Shown here piece by piece: positions 1 through 5,373 of a stretch of 5,407 nt of DNA. The stretch is from Clostridia bacterium (GTDB lineage: Bacteria; Bacillota_A; Clostridia; Christensenellales; Aristaeellaceae). Positions within the stretch are counted from its first letter, which is position 1, and each line of letters opens with the position of its first letter. The position numbers and the translations under genes are program-made. Under the pieces are notes generated by a model. That model made no database searches. It was not told the DNA's origin and worked only from the letters and a program-made list of their open reading frames with translations. The stretch lies in the NCBI GenBank assembly GCA_900754775.1, contig CAAEDZ010000203.1:1-5407 (forward strand), read 5' to 3'.

Positions 1-2
1 AC

Positions 3-53
3 GGTCTGGTACACGAGGAGATGCTGGAGCTTTTGCGCGAGATGCGCCTGTGA
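3..53 (+). CDS. 3' end of an unidentified plus-strand gene (partial)
   Basis: An open frame enters from the left edge and encodes GLVHEEMLELLREMRL before a TGA stop at 51-53. The tail is amphipathic, with leucines spaced among acidic and basic residues, as in a C-terminal helix. Sixteen residues are too few to assign a family. A perfect GC-rich hairpin with a T-rich tail begins six bases after the stop, which supports this being the true end of a gene on this strand. The gene converges on hydF, which ends at 146 on the other strand. Confidence 0.5.
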   Translation, partial: GLVHEEMLELLREMRL

Positions 54-59
54 CGCAAG

Positions 60-94
60 GCCGCGCCCCGAGGCAGGGCGCGGCTTTGACTTTT
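60..94 (+). terminator. Rho-independent terminator of the left-edge plus-strand gene
   Basis: A perfect 9-bp stem GCCGCGCCC (60-68) / GGGCGCGGC (76-84) with a 7-nt loop is followed by TTTGACTTTT (85-94). It lies just after the stop at 53. Read on the minus strand, the same hairpin has no T-tract after it, so it acts in the plus direction. Confidence 0.8.
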
Positions 95-96
95 GT

Positions 97-142
97 GCAA
101 CGCAAACAGCCTGCCTAAAAAGGGGCAGGCCGTTTGCGCCGC
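97..142 (-). terminator. Very long 3' hairpin right after hydF
   Basis: On the minus strand, bases 142-124 pair with 115-97 in an uninterrupted 19-bp stem around an 8-nt loop (CCUUUUUA). Three of the pairs are G-U wobbles (131/108, 139/100, 140/99). In the plus-strand RNA those same positions are A-C mismatches, so the hairpin is built for the minus-strand transcript. It begins three bases after the hydF stop codon. No U-tract follows it (the next bases are ACAAAAG), so it is not a textbook intrinsic terminator. It may mark the 3' end by another mechanism or protect the operon mRNA from exonucleases. The hairpin is seen directly; its function is inferred. Confidence 0.6.
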
Positions 143-145
143 CTC

Positions 146-1333
146 TCACCCCCGCGCAAACTCCGGGAACGGCTCCAGACTGCGGCGGAGGATGCCGTTC
201 ATATGGGCGATGAGCGTTCCGTAGTTGGTGAAGGGCACGCCGCTGTCGGCGGCGAGGCCGCGGCGGCAGCGCATCTCGCGCTCGGTGAGCATGCAGCCGC
301 CGCAGTGGACGATGAGTTTGTACGGGGAAAGGTCGTCGGGGAAATCCCCGCCGGAAGTGAACATGAACTGCGGCTCCGCGCCGGTAAAGCGCCGGATCCA
401 GCCGGGCAACTTCACCGTGCCGATGTCCTCGCACTGGCGGTGATGCGTGCAGCCCTCGCAGATGAGTACCTTGTCGCCGTCCCGCAGCGCGGAAACGGCC
501 TCCGCCCCGCGCACGGCGCTTTCCAGCACGCCCTTGAAGCGGGCGAAGAGGATGGAAAACGAGGTCAGCGGCACGTCCTCCGGCACCATGCCCTTCACCG
601 TTCCAAACGCCTGCGAATCGGTGATGACGAGGCGCGGCCTGCCCGCCCTTGCAAGGAGCGCCGGCAATTCCTGCGGTTGGACGACGGCGCAGGCGGCGTG
701 GACGTCGAGGATGTCGCGGATGGCGCGCACCTGCGGCAGGATCAGCCGCCCCTTGGGCGCGGAGGCGTCGATGGGTGCCACCAGCAGGACAAGATCGCCC
801 GCCTCCAGCAGGTCTCCCAGCAGTTTCCGCTCGCTCCCGTTCTCAACGAGATGGCCGAGCGCTTCCTTGAGCGCCTCCACGCCCTCGCCGGTGCGGGCGC
901 TGACGGCCAATTCGCCCGCGCCGCAGGAAGTGGCGCGCAGGTCGCATTTGTTGAACACGGTGAGGTGAGGAAGCCCCTTTTGTTCAAAGCGTTTGAGCAG
1001 GGCGCGGTCCTCGTCCGCCATGCCCGTGGCCGCGTCCACCACCAGTACGGCGATGTCGGCGCGGTTCAGTTCCCGCAGGGCGCGCCCGACGCGCAGCGAG
1101 CCGACCTCGCCCTCGTCGTCGAGGCCGGGGGTGTCGATCATCACCACCGGCCCGAGGGGCAAAAGCTCCATGGACTTGCGCACCGGGTCGGTGGTGGTGC
1201 CCGCCACGGGCGAGACGATGGCCACGCTCTGCCCGGTGAGGGCGTTGACGAGGCTGGACTTGCCGGCGTTGCGCCGCCCGAAAAAGGCGATGTGTACGCG
1301 CTCGGCGGCGGGGGTAGCGCTGCGGTCTGCCAT
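146..1333 (-). CDS. hydF: [FeFe]-hydrogenase H-cluster maturation GTPase HydF
   Basis: HydF (395 aa) is the scaffold and carrier that receives the diiron subcluster made by HydG and HydE and delivers it to apo-hydrogenase HydA in the cytoplasm. The N-terminal GTPase domain is complete: P-loop GRRNAGKS (19-26), G2 threonines (46-48), G3 DTPG (67-70), G4 NKCD (128-131) and G5 SAR (145-147). A dimerisation region follows at about 180-275. The C-terminal cluster-binding domain has the diagnostic CTH (295-297) and, about 46 residues on, HCGGC (343-347). C295, C344 and C347 are the expected 4Fe-4S ligands, and H297 or H343 may also contribute. Length and motif order are normal for the family. The ATG start is fixed by AAAGGAGG at 1341-1348, seven bases upstream. 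It is the last gene of the maturation operon, 57 bp after hydG, with a hairpin in the gap. The identification is secure. Confidence 0.97.
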   Translation of the reverse strand: MADRSATPAAERVHIAFFGRRNAGKSSLVNALTGQSVAIVSPVAGTTTDPVRKSMELLPLGPVVMIDTPGLDDEGEVGSLRVGRALRELNRADIAVLVVDAATGMADEDRALLKRFEQKGLPHLTVFNKCDLRATSCGAGELAVSARTGEGVEALKEALGHLVENGSERKLLGDLLEAGDLVLLVAPIDASAPKGRLILPQVRAIRDILDVHAACAVVQPQELPALLARAGRPRLVITDSQAFGTVKGMVPEDVPLTSFSILFARFKGVLESAVRGAEAVSALRDGDKVLICEGCTHHRQCEDIGTVKLPGWIRRFTGAEPQFMFTSGGDFPDDLSPYKLIVHCGGCMLTEREMRCRRGLAADSGVPFTNYGTLIAHMNGILRRSLEPFPEFARG

Positions 1334-1354
1334 GGGGAAGCCTCCTTTGATGAT

Positions 1355-1380
1355 GGGGCGCGGTCTTTTTGCCGCGCCCC
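1355..1380 (-). other. Intercistronic hairpin between hydG and hydF
   Basis: A perfect 9-bp GC stem (GGGGCGCGG at 1355-1363 / CCGCGCCCC at 1372-1380) closes an 8-nt A-rich loop in the minus-strand transcript. It starts 10 bases after the hydG stop and ends six bases before the hydF ribosome binding site. On the minus strand it is followed by ATCATCAAAGG, not by U residues, so it should not terminate strongly. Likely roles are mRNA stabilisation or processing that sets the HydG:HydF ratio. On the plus strand a weak T-rich tail (CCTTTTCCTT, from 1383) follows, so it could stop antisense transcription. Confidence 0.6.
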
Positions 1381-1390
1381 GGCCTTTTCC

Positions 1391-2806
1391 TTAGAAGCGG
1401 AAGTCGCGCGCGCCCTGCTCGATCTTTGTCAGATACTCGCGGGTGATATTGCGCACCTTTTCGTTGGGGATGTTGTCAAGCTCCCGCGCGATCATCGTTT
1501 CGCCCACGGCGCGGGTGGCGTCGCTGGCGTAATCCTGCAAAAACTCCTTGAGGGTGATGATGGCATTGGGGTGGCAGCAGTTCTGGATCTGCCCGCTCTT
1601 GCACAGGCTCATGAAGCGGTCGCCCGTGCGCCCCTCGCGGTAGCAGGCGGTGCAGAAGGAGGGGATGTGGCCGTTCTCCATCAGCCAGCGCACCACCTCG
1701 TCCAGCGTGCGCTGGTCGGACACGTCGAACTGCTCCGTGTCGGTGGGCCGTTCCTCCTCGGTGTAGCCGCCCACGGACGTGCGCGAACCGCCGCTGATCT
1801 GCGAGATGCCCAGCTCCATGGCGCGCTCGCGCACGCTCTGGCTCTCGCGGGTGGAGATGATCATGCCCGTGTAGGGCACGGCCACGCGGATGAGGGCGCA
1901 CAGTTTGAGGAAGATTTCATCGCTGATGCCGTTGTCGAACGCCGAGGGGTCGATGTCGTCGGCGCGCTTGATGCGCGGCACGGAGATGGTGTGCGGCCCC
2001 ACGCCGTGTACGGCCTCCAGATGTTCGGCGTGCATCAGCAGCCCGGCGAACTCGTAGCGGTACAGCTCCAGCCCGTAAAGCACGCCCAGCCCCACGTCGT
2101 CGATGCCGCCCTCCATGGCGCGGTCCATGGCCTCGGTGTGGTAGGCGTAGTTGTGCTTGGGGCCGGTGGGGTGGAGCTTTTCGTAGCTCTCCTTGTGGTA
2201 CGTCTCCTGAAAGAGGATGTAGGTGCCGATGCCGGCCTCCTTTAAGCGGCGGTAGTTCTCCACCGTGGTGGCGGCGATGTTGACGTTGACGCGGCGGATG
2301 GCGCCGTTCTTGTGCTTGATGGAATAGATGGTGTCGATGCACTCGAGAATGTACTCGATGGGGTTGTTCACCGGGTCTTCTCCGGCTTCGATGGCCAGCC
2401 GCTTGTGGCCCATGTCCTGCAGGGCGATGACTTCGTTTCGCACTTCCTCCTGCGTCAGCTTCTTGCGCGGTATGTGGCCGTTCTGGCGGTGGTAGGGGCA
2501 GTAGACGCAGCCGTTGACGCAGTAGTTGGACAGATACAGCGGCGCGAACATGACGATGCGGTTGCCGTAGAACTTCTTCTTGATCTCTTTGGCCAGCGCG
2601 GCGATCTCCGCCTGTACCCCGGCGTCCTCGTTGGCCAGCAGCACGGAGGCTTCGCGGTGGGAAAGCCCCTTGCCATCGCGCGCCTTGTCGAGGATGGCGC
2701 GGATGAGGGGCATGTCGTCCTTGTGCAGGTCGGCGTAGGCGAGTGTATCTTCGATCTCCTGATGGTCGATGAACTCCTCCGCCTTCATGGACTTTACGTC
2801 GTACAT
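1391..2806 (-). CDS. hydG: [FeFe]-hydrogenase maturation radical-SAM tyrosine lyase HydG
   Basis: HydG (471 aa) uses S-adenosylmethionine radical chemistry to cleave tyrosine into p-cresol and dehydroglycine. It then yields CO and cyanide bound to iron, the synthon for the H-cluster. The radical-SAM cluster motif CX3CX2C is C96, C100 and C103 (CVNGCVYC), followed by the ThiH-like TIM barrel with GEDP at 142-145. The feature separating HydG from the thiamine enzyme ThiH is the C-terminal auxiliary cluster motif CX2CX22C, present as C385, C388 and C411. PHTISVPR (271-278) holds a histidine that probably corresponds to the ligand of the labile fifth iron (inferred by position). The start MYDVKSMKAEEF matches the usual family N-terminus. 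AAAGGAG (2817-2823) lies 10 bases upstream, slightly far. An internal ATG at codon 7 is less likely. It sits 25 bp after hydE. Confidence 0.98.
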   Translation of the reverse strand: MYDVKSMKAEEFIDHQEIEDTLAYADLHKDDMPLIRAILDKARDGKGLSHREASVLLANEDAGVQAEIAALAKEIKKKFYGNRIVMFAPLYLSNYCVNGCVYCPYHRQNGHIPRKKLTQEEVRNEVIALQDMGHKRLAIEAGEDPVNNPIEYILECIDTIYSIKHKNGAIRRVNVNIAATTVENYRRLKEAGIGTYILFQETYHKESYEKLHPTGPKHNYAYHTEAMDRAMEGGIDDVGLGVLYGLELYRYEFAGLLMHAEHLEAVHGVGPHTISVPRIKRADDIDPSAFDNGISDEIFLKLCALIRVAVPYTGMIISTRESQSVRERAMELGISQISGGSRTSVGGYTEEERPTDTEQFDVSDQRTLDEVVRWLMENGHIPSFCTACYREGRTGDRFMSLCKSGQIQNCCHPNAIITLKEFLQDYASDATRAVGETMIARELDNIPNEKVRNITREYLTKIEQGARDFRF

Positions 2807-2831
2807 GGGTCGTGTTCTCCTTTCTTCCGGG

Positions 2832-3899
2832 TCAGCGCGCTTCCCCGTCGGGAAATGATCTATGGTCTCCGCGCGCGATGGTCACGCGGTAACCGATGTT
2901 CTCCATGCGCTTTTTCAGGTCGGAAAGCGCGTCCGCCGTTTCGCCCGCGGCGCTGGCCTTGCCCTCGTAGAGGGCGTACTTTTCCCGCGCGTCCGGCGGC
3001 GAGAGGTTGGGCATCACCACGTTCGCCCCGGCCAGCATGCCCTTTTCGCAGCCGCGGGGGTCGAGGGTGGCCAGCGCCGTAGTCGCGGGCAGAAGCGCGT
3101 TTGGCAAAAGCAGGCGGATGATGGCCAGCAATTTGCAGGTCATCTCCACCGTGCCCGCCGGGAACGCGCCCAGCGGCGTGTCGCGGTGGGGGATGAAGGG
3201 GCCGATGCCCACCATCTCCGGCTCGAAGCGGCGGATGAAGGCGAGGTCGCGGGCGACGTCCGCAAGCGTCTGCCACGGCGAGCCGACCATGAAGCCGCAG
3301 CCGACCTGGTACCCGATGGCCTTGAGGTCGGCAAGGCAGCGCATGCGGCGCTCGAAGGACAGTTCCGGCGGGTGCAGGCGTCCGTAATGCGCCTTCGTCG
3401 CCGTCTCGTGGCGCAGAAGATAGCGGTCGGCCCCCGCGTCGAACAGCTTCTGGTAGCTTTCGCGGCTTCTTTCGCCCACGGAGAGCGTCACCGCGCGGTC
3501 GGGCCGCGCCGCCTTCAGCGCCCGCACGATGCGGCAAAGCCGCTCGTCGGTAAACCAAGGGTCTTCCCCGCCCTGCAACACCACCGTGCGGAAGCCCATG
3601 CGGTAGCCCGCCTCGGCGCAGGCAAGAATTTCCTCCTCCGACAGCCGGTAGCGGCAGGCCCGCGCGTTGGAGCGGCGGATGCCGCAATACAGGCAGTCGT
3701 TTTTGCAGAAATTGGTAAATTCGATCAGCCCGCGGATGTACACGTCCCGCCCGTAGACGGCCTCGCGCGCCGCCCGCGCCCGGGCAAAGAGGTGGGAAAT
3801 CACCTCCCCGTCCCCGCAGGCGAGCAGCGCGAGCATGTCCGCATCCGGCAGGCAGCGCTCCGCCGCCAGCCGGTCAACAAGGCGCTTCAACGCTGCCAT
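2832..3899 (-). CDS. hydE: [FeFe]-hydrogenase maturation radical-SAM enzyme HydE
   Basis: HydE (355 aa from the ATG) is the BioB-like radical-SAM maturase that acts on the iron-CO-cyanide complex made by HydG on the way to the diiron subcluster. The cluster motif FCKNDCLYC gives C65, C69 and C72 (CX3CX2C). GGEDP lies at 110-114, and a TIM barrel follows with the conserved GFMVGSPWQT and GIGPFIPHRDTPLG segments typical of HydE. The optional second cluster seen in some HydE proteins seems absent: the region after LYEGK has no cysteine. The start is uncertain. ATG at 3899 is preferred; an in-frame TTG at 3908 would add three residues. Neither has a visible Shine-Dalgarno sequence. The gene begins inside the preceding TM1266-like gene (26-bp overlap), so it is probably translated by coupling. 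The function is clear from motifs and neighbours. Confidence 0.95.
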   Translation of the reverse strand: MAALKRLVDRLAAERCLPDADMLALLACGDGEVISHLFARARAAREAVYGRDVYIRGLIEFTNFCKNDCLYCGIRRSNARACRYRLSEEEILACAEAGYRMGFRTVVLQGGEDPWFTDERLCRIVRALKAARPDRAVTLSVGERSRESYQKLFDAGADRYLLRHETATKAHYGRLHPPELSFERRMRCLADLKAIGYQVGCGFMVGSPWQTLADVARDLAFIRRFEPEMVGIGPFIPHRDTPLGAFPAGTVEMTCKLLAIIRLLLPNALLPATTALATLDPRGCEKGMLAGANVVMPNLSPPDAREKYALYEGKASAAGETADALSDLKKRMENIGYRVTIARGDHRSFPDGEAR

Positions 3900-4149
3900 C
3901 GCTGACAAAGCCCGAATAGGCGGTCTTGATGCTCACGCCCGGCAGACGGCCGATCTTGCCGGAAAGGGCGCTGATGGCGTCCTGCGGCGCATCCACGGCC
4001 ACGCTGATGATGTAGATGCCCTTCTGCCGGTAGGGAAGCCCCATGCGCCCGATGATGTATTCGTTGTAGGCGTGCAACAGGGCGTTGACCTCGCCCGCGC
4101 AGGCGCAATCGTGGAGGATGATGCTCATTACGGCCACTCTGGTCTGCAT
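3874..4149 (-). CDS. TM1266-family putative iron-only hydrogenase system regulator
   Basis: A 91-aa cytosolic protein beginning MQTRVAVMSIILHD and containing a YNEYIIGRMGLPYRQKGIYIISVAVDAP segment in two parts (residues 28-40 and 41-55). The pattern is that of the small TM1266-like family: an opening beta strand, a helix, the IGRMG-P motif (33-38), a glycine-led beta strand and a second helix ending in a KIGRLPGVSIK turn. The family has a ferredoxin/ACT-like fold resembling the NikR ligand-binding domain. It is named a putative regulator because it sits with hydE, hydF and hydG; no DNA-binding domain is visible here and its activity is not established. ATG at 4149 is chosen because AAAGGA (4156-4161) lies six bases upstream and the length fits the family. 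It is the first gene of the operon, directly after the leader terminator, and it overlaps hydE by 26 bp. Confidence 0.88.
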   Translation of the reverse strand: MQTRVAVMSIILHDCACAGEVNALLHAYNEYIIGRMGLPYRQKGIYIISVAVDAPQDAISALSGKIGRLPGVSIKTAYSGFVSDGSVEAPC

Positions 4150-4168
4150 GTTCCGTCCTTTCCCATAC

Positions 4169-4197
4169 AAAAAACTCCCGGCCCAAAATGCCGGGAG
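4169..4197 (-). terminator. Intrinsic terminator inside the hyd operon leader
   Basis: In the minus-strand RNA, CUCCCGGC (4197-4190) pairs perfectly with GCCGGGAG (4182-4175) around a 7-nt loop AUUUUGG, followed directly by UUUUUU (4174-4169). This is a textbook Rho-independent terminator. It lies downstream of the promoter at 4327-4355 and only seven bases before the ribosome binding site of the first gene, so it can control read-through into the operon. It may also stop transcripts coming from the upstream gene pair. Confidence 0.88.
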
Positions 4198-4240
4198 CGC
4201 ATGACGACGCAGACCGCCTCGCGGCGGCGGCATTTTCGGC
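4181..4240 (-). promoter_or_regulatory. Predicted antiterminator pairing
   Basis: GCCGAAAAUGCC (4240-4229) is complementary at 11 of 12 positions to GGCAUUUUGGGC (4192-4181). That target is the top of the 5' arm, the loop and the start of the 3' arm of the terminator. The two structures cannot coexist. The pairing encloses the GNRA hairpin at 4214-4227. The complementarity is seen directly; the switching is inferred. Confidence 0.6.
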
Positions 4241-4326
4241 TTCTACGCGGGCGATCCCTTGTATGCAGTCGCGAAAATCAGTTTTCCGGCGCGCCGCAGG
4301 AATGGCTTTGGCGGACCGTGTGTTTT

Positions 4327-4355
4327 ATTATAGCGGAAAGGGCGCGCCCCGTCAA
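4327..4355 (-). promoter_or_regulatory. Sigma-A type promoter of the hyd maturation operon
   Basis: On the minus strand, TTGACG (-35, 4355-4350) and a perfect TATAAT (-10, 4332-4327) are separated by exactly 17 bp. The predicted start is near 4320. The AT-rich -10 region stands out in GC-rich surroundings. The spacer contains the 10-bp palindrome GGGCGCGCCC (4340-4349), a possible operator. The promoter lies after the stop of the upstream gene (4378), so the maturation genes form their own transcription unit. Confidence 0.85.
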
Positions 4356-4377
4356 GAGCGGGACGGGAAAAATCGCC

Positions 4378-4824
4378 TCAAATACAAAACGTCGTCCGCC
4401 CGTCGTTTTCGTCGGTGAAATACGCAAATTCTTCGCACAGCGCCCGCAGTTCCGCGTCGGCGTGCAGCGCCTCAAGCACATTTTCGTCCTTGCAGTAGAC
4501 CTGAAAGTATCCCGCGTCCCAGCAAAGCACCGCGCAGCGGCAGGCGGCGCGATGGTAGTCCTCGTAGTCGCAAACAGTCTCGCGCACGGCCTCTCCCGCG
4601 TAGCCAAAGGCCCGGGCAAAGAGTATGTAGGGTTCAGCGTCGAGCCATCGCGTAAATTCGCGGGACGTATGCGCGCCCTCCGGCTCTGTCTCTTCGTCGA
4701 TGCAGGTAAAGCTGTCCAACTGCCACGCCGGATAGCGCCCGCAGAGGACGTCCATCACGCGCCGCCAGACGGCCGTGACCGTCTGGCTGTCCGTATCCGC
4801 TCTGAGAAAAAGTCCGCGCGTCAC
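4378..4824 (-). CDS. Hypothetical cysteine-rich cytosolic protein
   Basis: A 148-aa protein that I do not recognise. It has no signal peptide or membrane segment and is clearly acidic, with the clusters DEETEPE (43-49) and DYEDY (86-90). It has nine cysteines (28, 41, 85, 95, 97, 101, 111, 130, 147), of which C95, C97 and C101 are close together. No known metal-binding spacing is obvious. Translation appears to start at GTG (4824) with GGAGG (4833-4837) eight bases upstream. The stop of the preceding gene lies three bases before this start, so the two are almost certainly coupled. An ATG overlapping that stop opens another frame of only 65 codons and is not favoured. The gene ends at TGA just upstream of the hyd promoter. 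A link to hydrogenase biology is not shown. Confidence 0.75.
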   Translation of the reverse strand: MTRGLFLRADTDSQTVTAVWRRVMDVLCGRYPAWQLDSFTCIDEETEPEGAHTSREFTRWLDAEPYILFARAFGYAGEAVRETVCDYEDYHRAACRCAVLCWDAGYFQVYCKDENVLEALHADAELRALCEEFAYFTDENDGRTTFCI

Positions 4825-4827
4825 CGC

Positions 4828-5373
4828 TCATTCCTCCCCGTCCCCGTCAGGCCCGACGAGGGCGTTGGCGTTCAGCATCAGTCCCACCCGCTCGCAGCGC
4901 AGCTGCGTCCACGGCAGGGGGCAGTATTCGTCGAGGGCCTTGCGCATGCCCTTGCTGTATTCCAGACACAGGCTCCGCGCGCCGCCGTGGCGGAAGTAGC
5001 TGCGCATCGTCTGCACGTCGAAGCAGGAAACGGCGTGTTCCCACGGCTTTTCCAGCGGCGAGATGAGGATGAAGGGGATGCCGCCCCGCGCGTAGCGGCA
5101 GGTGAACGAGCCCACGCAGCGCACCTCCTCCCAGGGAAGGTCGATGAACGTCCACAGCTTGTAGAGCCGCACGCCCTGCGCGTCCACCACCACGCGCCCG
5201 GCAAACCAGATGTCGCAGGCCAGCATGAAGGCGATGACCCCCAGCAGCGCCCACGCCCCGGAGCGATTTGTGCGCACATCCATCACCGCCCAGATGAGCA
5301 AAATCGTCATGGGCAGAAAGATCACCAGACAGGAACTGGTGAACTCGCCGTGGCGTCCGCGCCGTTTTTTCAT
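4828..5373 (-). CDS. Small membrane protein with two helices and a PH-like domain
   Basis: A 181-aa protein: a basic N-terminus (MKKRRGRHG), two predicted membrane helices at about 13-32 and 38-58 joined by a short loop, then a soluble region. Residues 60-105 (VVVDAQGVRLYKLWTFIDLPWEEV and onward) resemble the bacterial PH-like domain found after paired helices in small membrane proteins: a strand, a D-x-x-G-V turn, and the L-P-W-E-E-V motif. The family assignment is by pattern only. The C-terminal part (105-181) is not recognised and ends in an acidic GPDGDGEE tail. ATG at 5373 is chosen because GAGGG (5381-5385) sits seven bases upstream; an in-frame GTG at 5394 would add seven residues but has no visible binding site. 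It is the first gene of a coupled pair with the cysteine-rich protein. The function is unknown. Confidence 0.75.
   Translation of the reverse strand: MKKRRGRHGEFTSSCLVIFLPMTILLIWAVMDVRTNRSGAWALLGVIAFMLACDIWFAGRVVVDAQGVRLYKLWTFIDLPWEEVRCVGSFTCRYARGGIPFILISPLEKPWEHAVSCFDVQTMRSYFRHGGARSLCLEYSKGMRKALDEYCPLPWTQLRCERVGLMLNANALVGPDGDGEE

Larger units (their letters stand above)
4150..4320 (-). ncRNA. Structured 5' leader of the hyd maturation operon (candidate riboswitch/attenuator)
   Basis: This untranslated stretch of about 170 nt runs from the predicted transcription start (about 4320) to the first gene. It holds a small hairpin GAAAA-CUGA-UUUUC (4286-4273), a stem CCGCC-GCGA-GGCGG closed by a GNRA tetraloop (4227-4214), and an intrinsic terminator (4197-4169). 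It also holds a set of alternative pairings that would break the terminator: 4265-4259 with 4170-4164 (7 bp), 4251-4248 with 4180-4177 (4 bp), and 4240-4229 with 4192-4181 (11 of 12). These are nested in one another. The layout is that of a transcription-attenuating leader. I see no motif of a riboswitch class I know, so the ligand or trigger is unknown. A stand-alone small RNA ending at the terminator is the main alternative. Confidence 0.6.

Noticed and set aside
134..2245. A 703-codon plus-strand open frame across hydF and most of hydG
   Set aside because: It is antisense to two clearly identified genes and is an artefact of GC-rich third positions. Its translation is low-complexity (Ala, Gly, His, Val) with no recognisable domain.
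2312..3082. A 256-codon plus-strand open frame across the hydE-hydG junction
   Set aside because: Antisense to both genes and their real ribosome binding site, with no ribosome binding site or domain of its own.
2862..3905. A 347-codon plus-strand open frame opposite hydE
   Set aside because: Shadow of hydE, whose motifs are unmistakable on the other strand. The translation is Arg/Ala-rich with no family signature.
3874..4233. A longer, 119-aa version of the TM1266-like protein starting at ATG 4233
   Set aside because: The extra 28 residues are encoded by the leader hairpins and terminator, there is no ribosome binding site before 4233, and the 91-aa form fits the family length with a good site.
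4169..4320. 6S RNA as the identity of the leader transcript
   Set aside because: The size is near that of 6S RNA and a terminator follows, but I could not find the long closing stem joining the 5' and 3' ends around a central bubble that defines 6S.
4188..4418. A 76-codon plus-strand open frame across the promoter and leader
   Set aside because: It runs through the terminator, leader and promoter of the other strand and has no ribosome binding site.
4634..4831. A 65-codon frame whose ATG overlaps the stop of the membrane-protein gene (ATGA)
   Set aside because: It overlaps the 148-aa gene, which starts at GTG 4824 with a better-placed GGAGG. The 65-codon translation has no features of a real protein.
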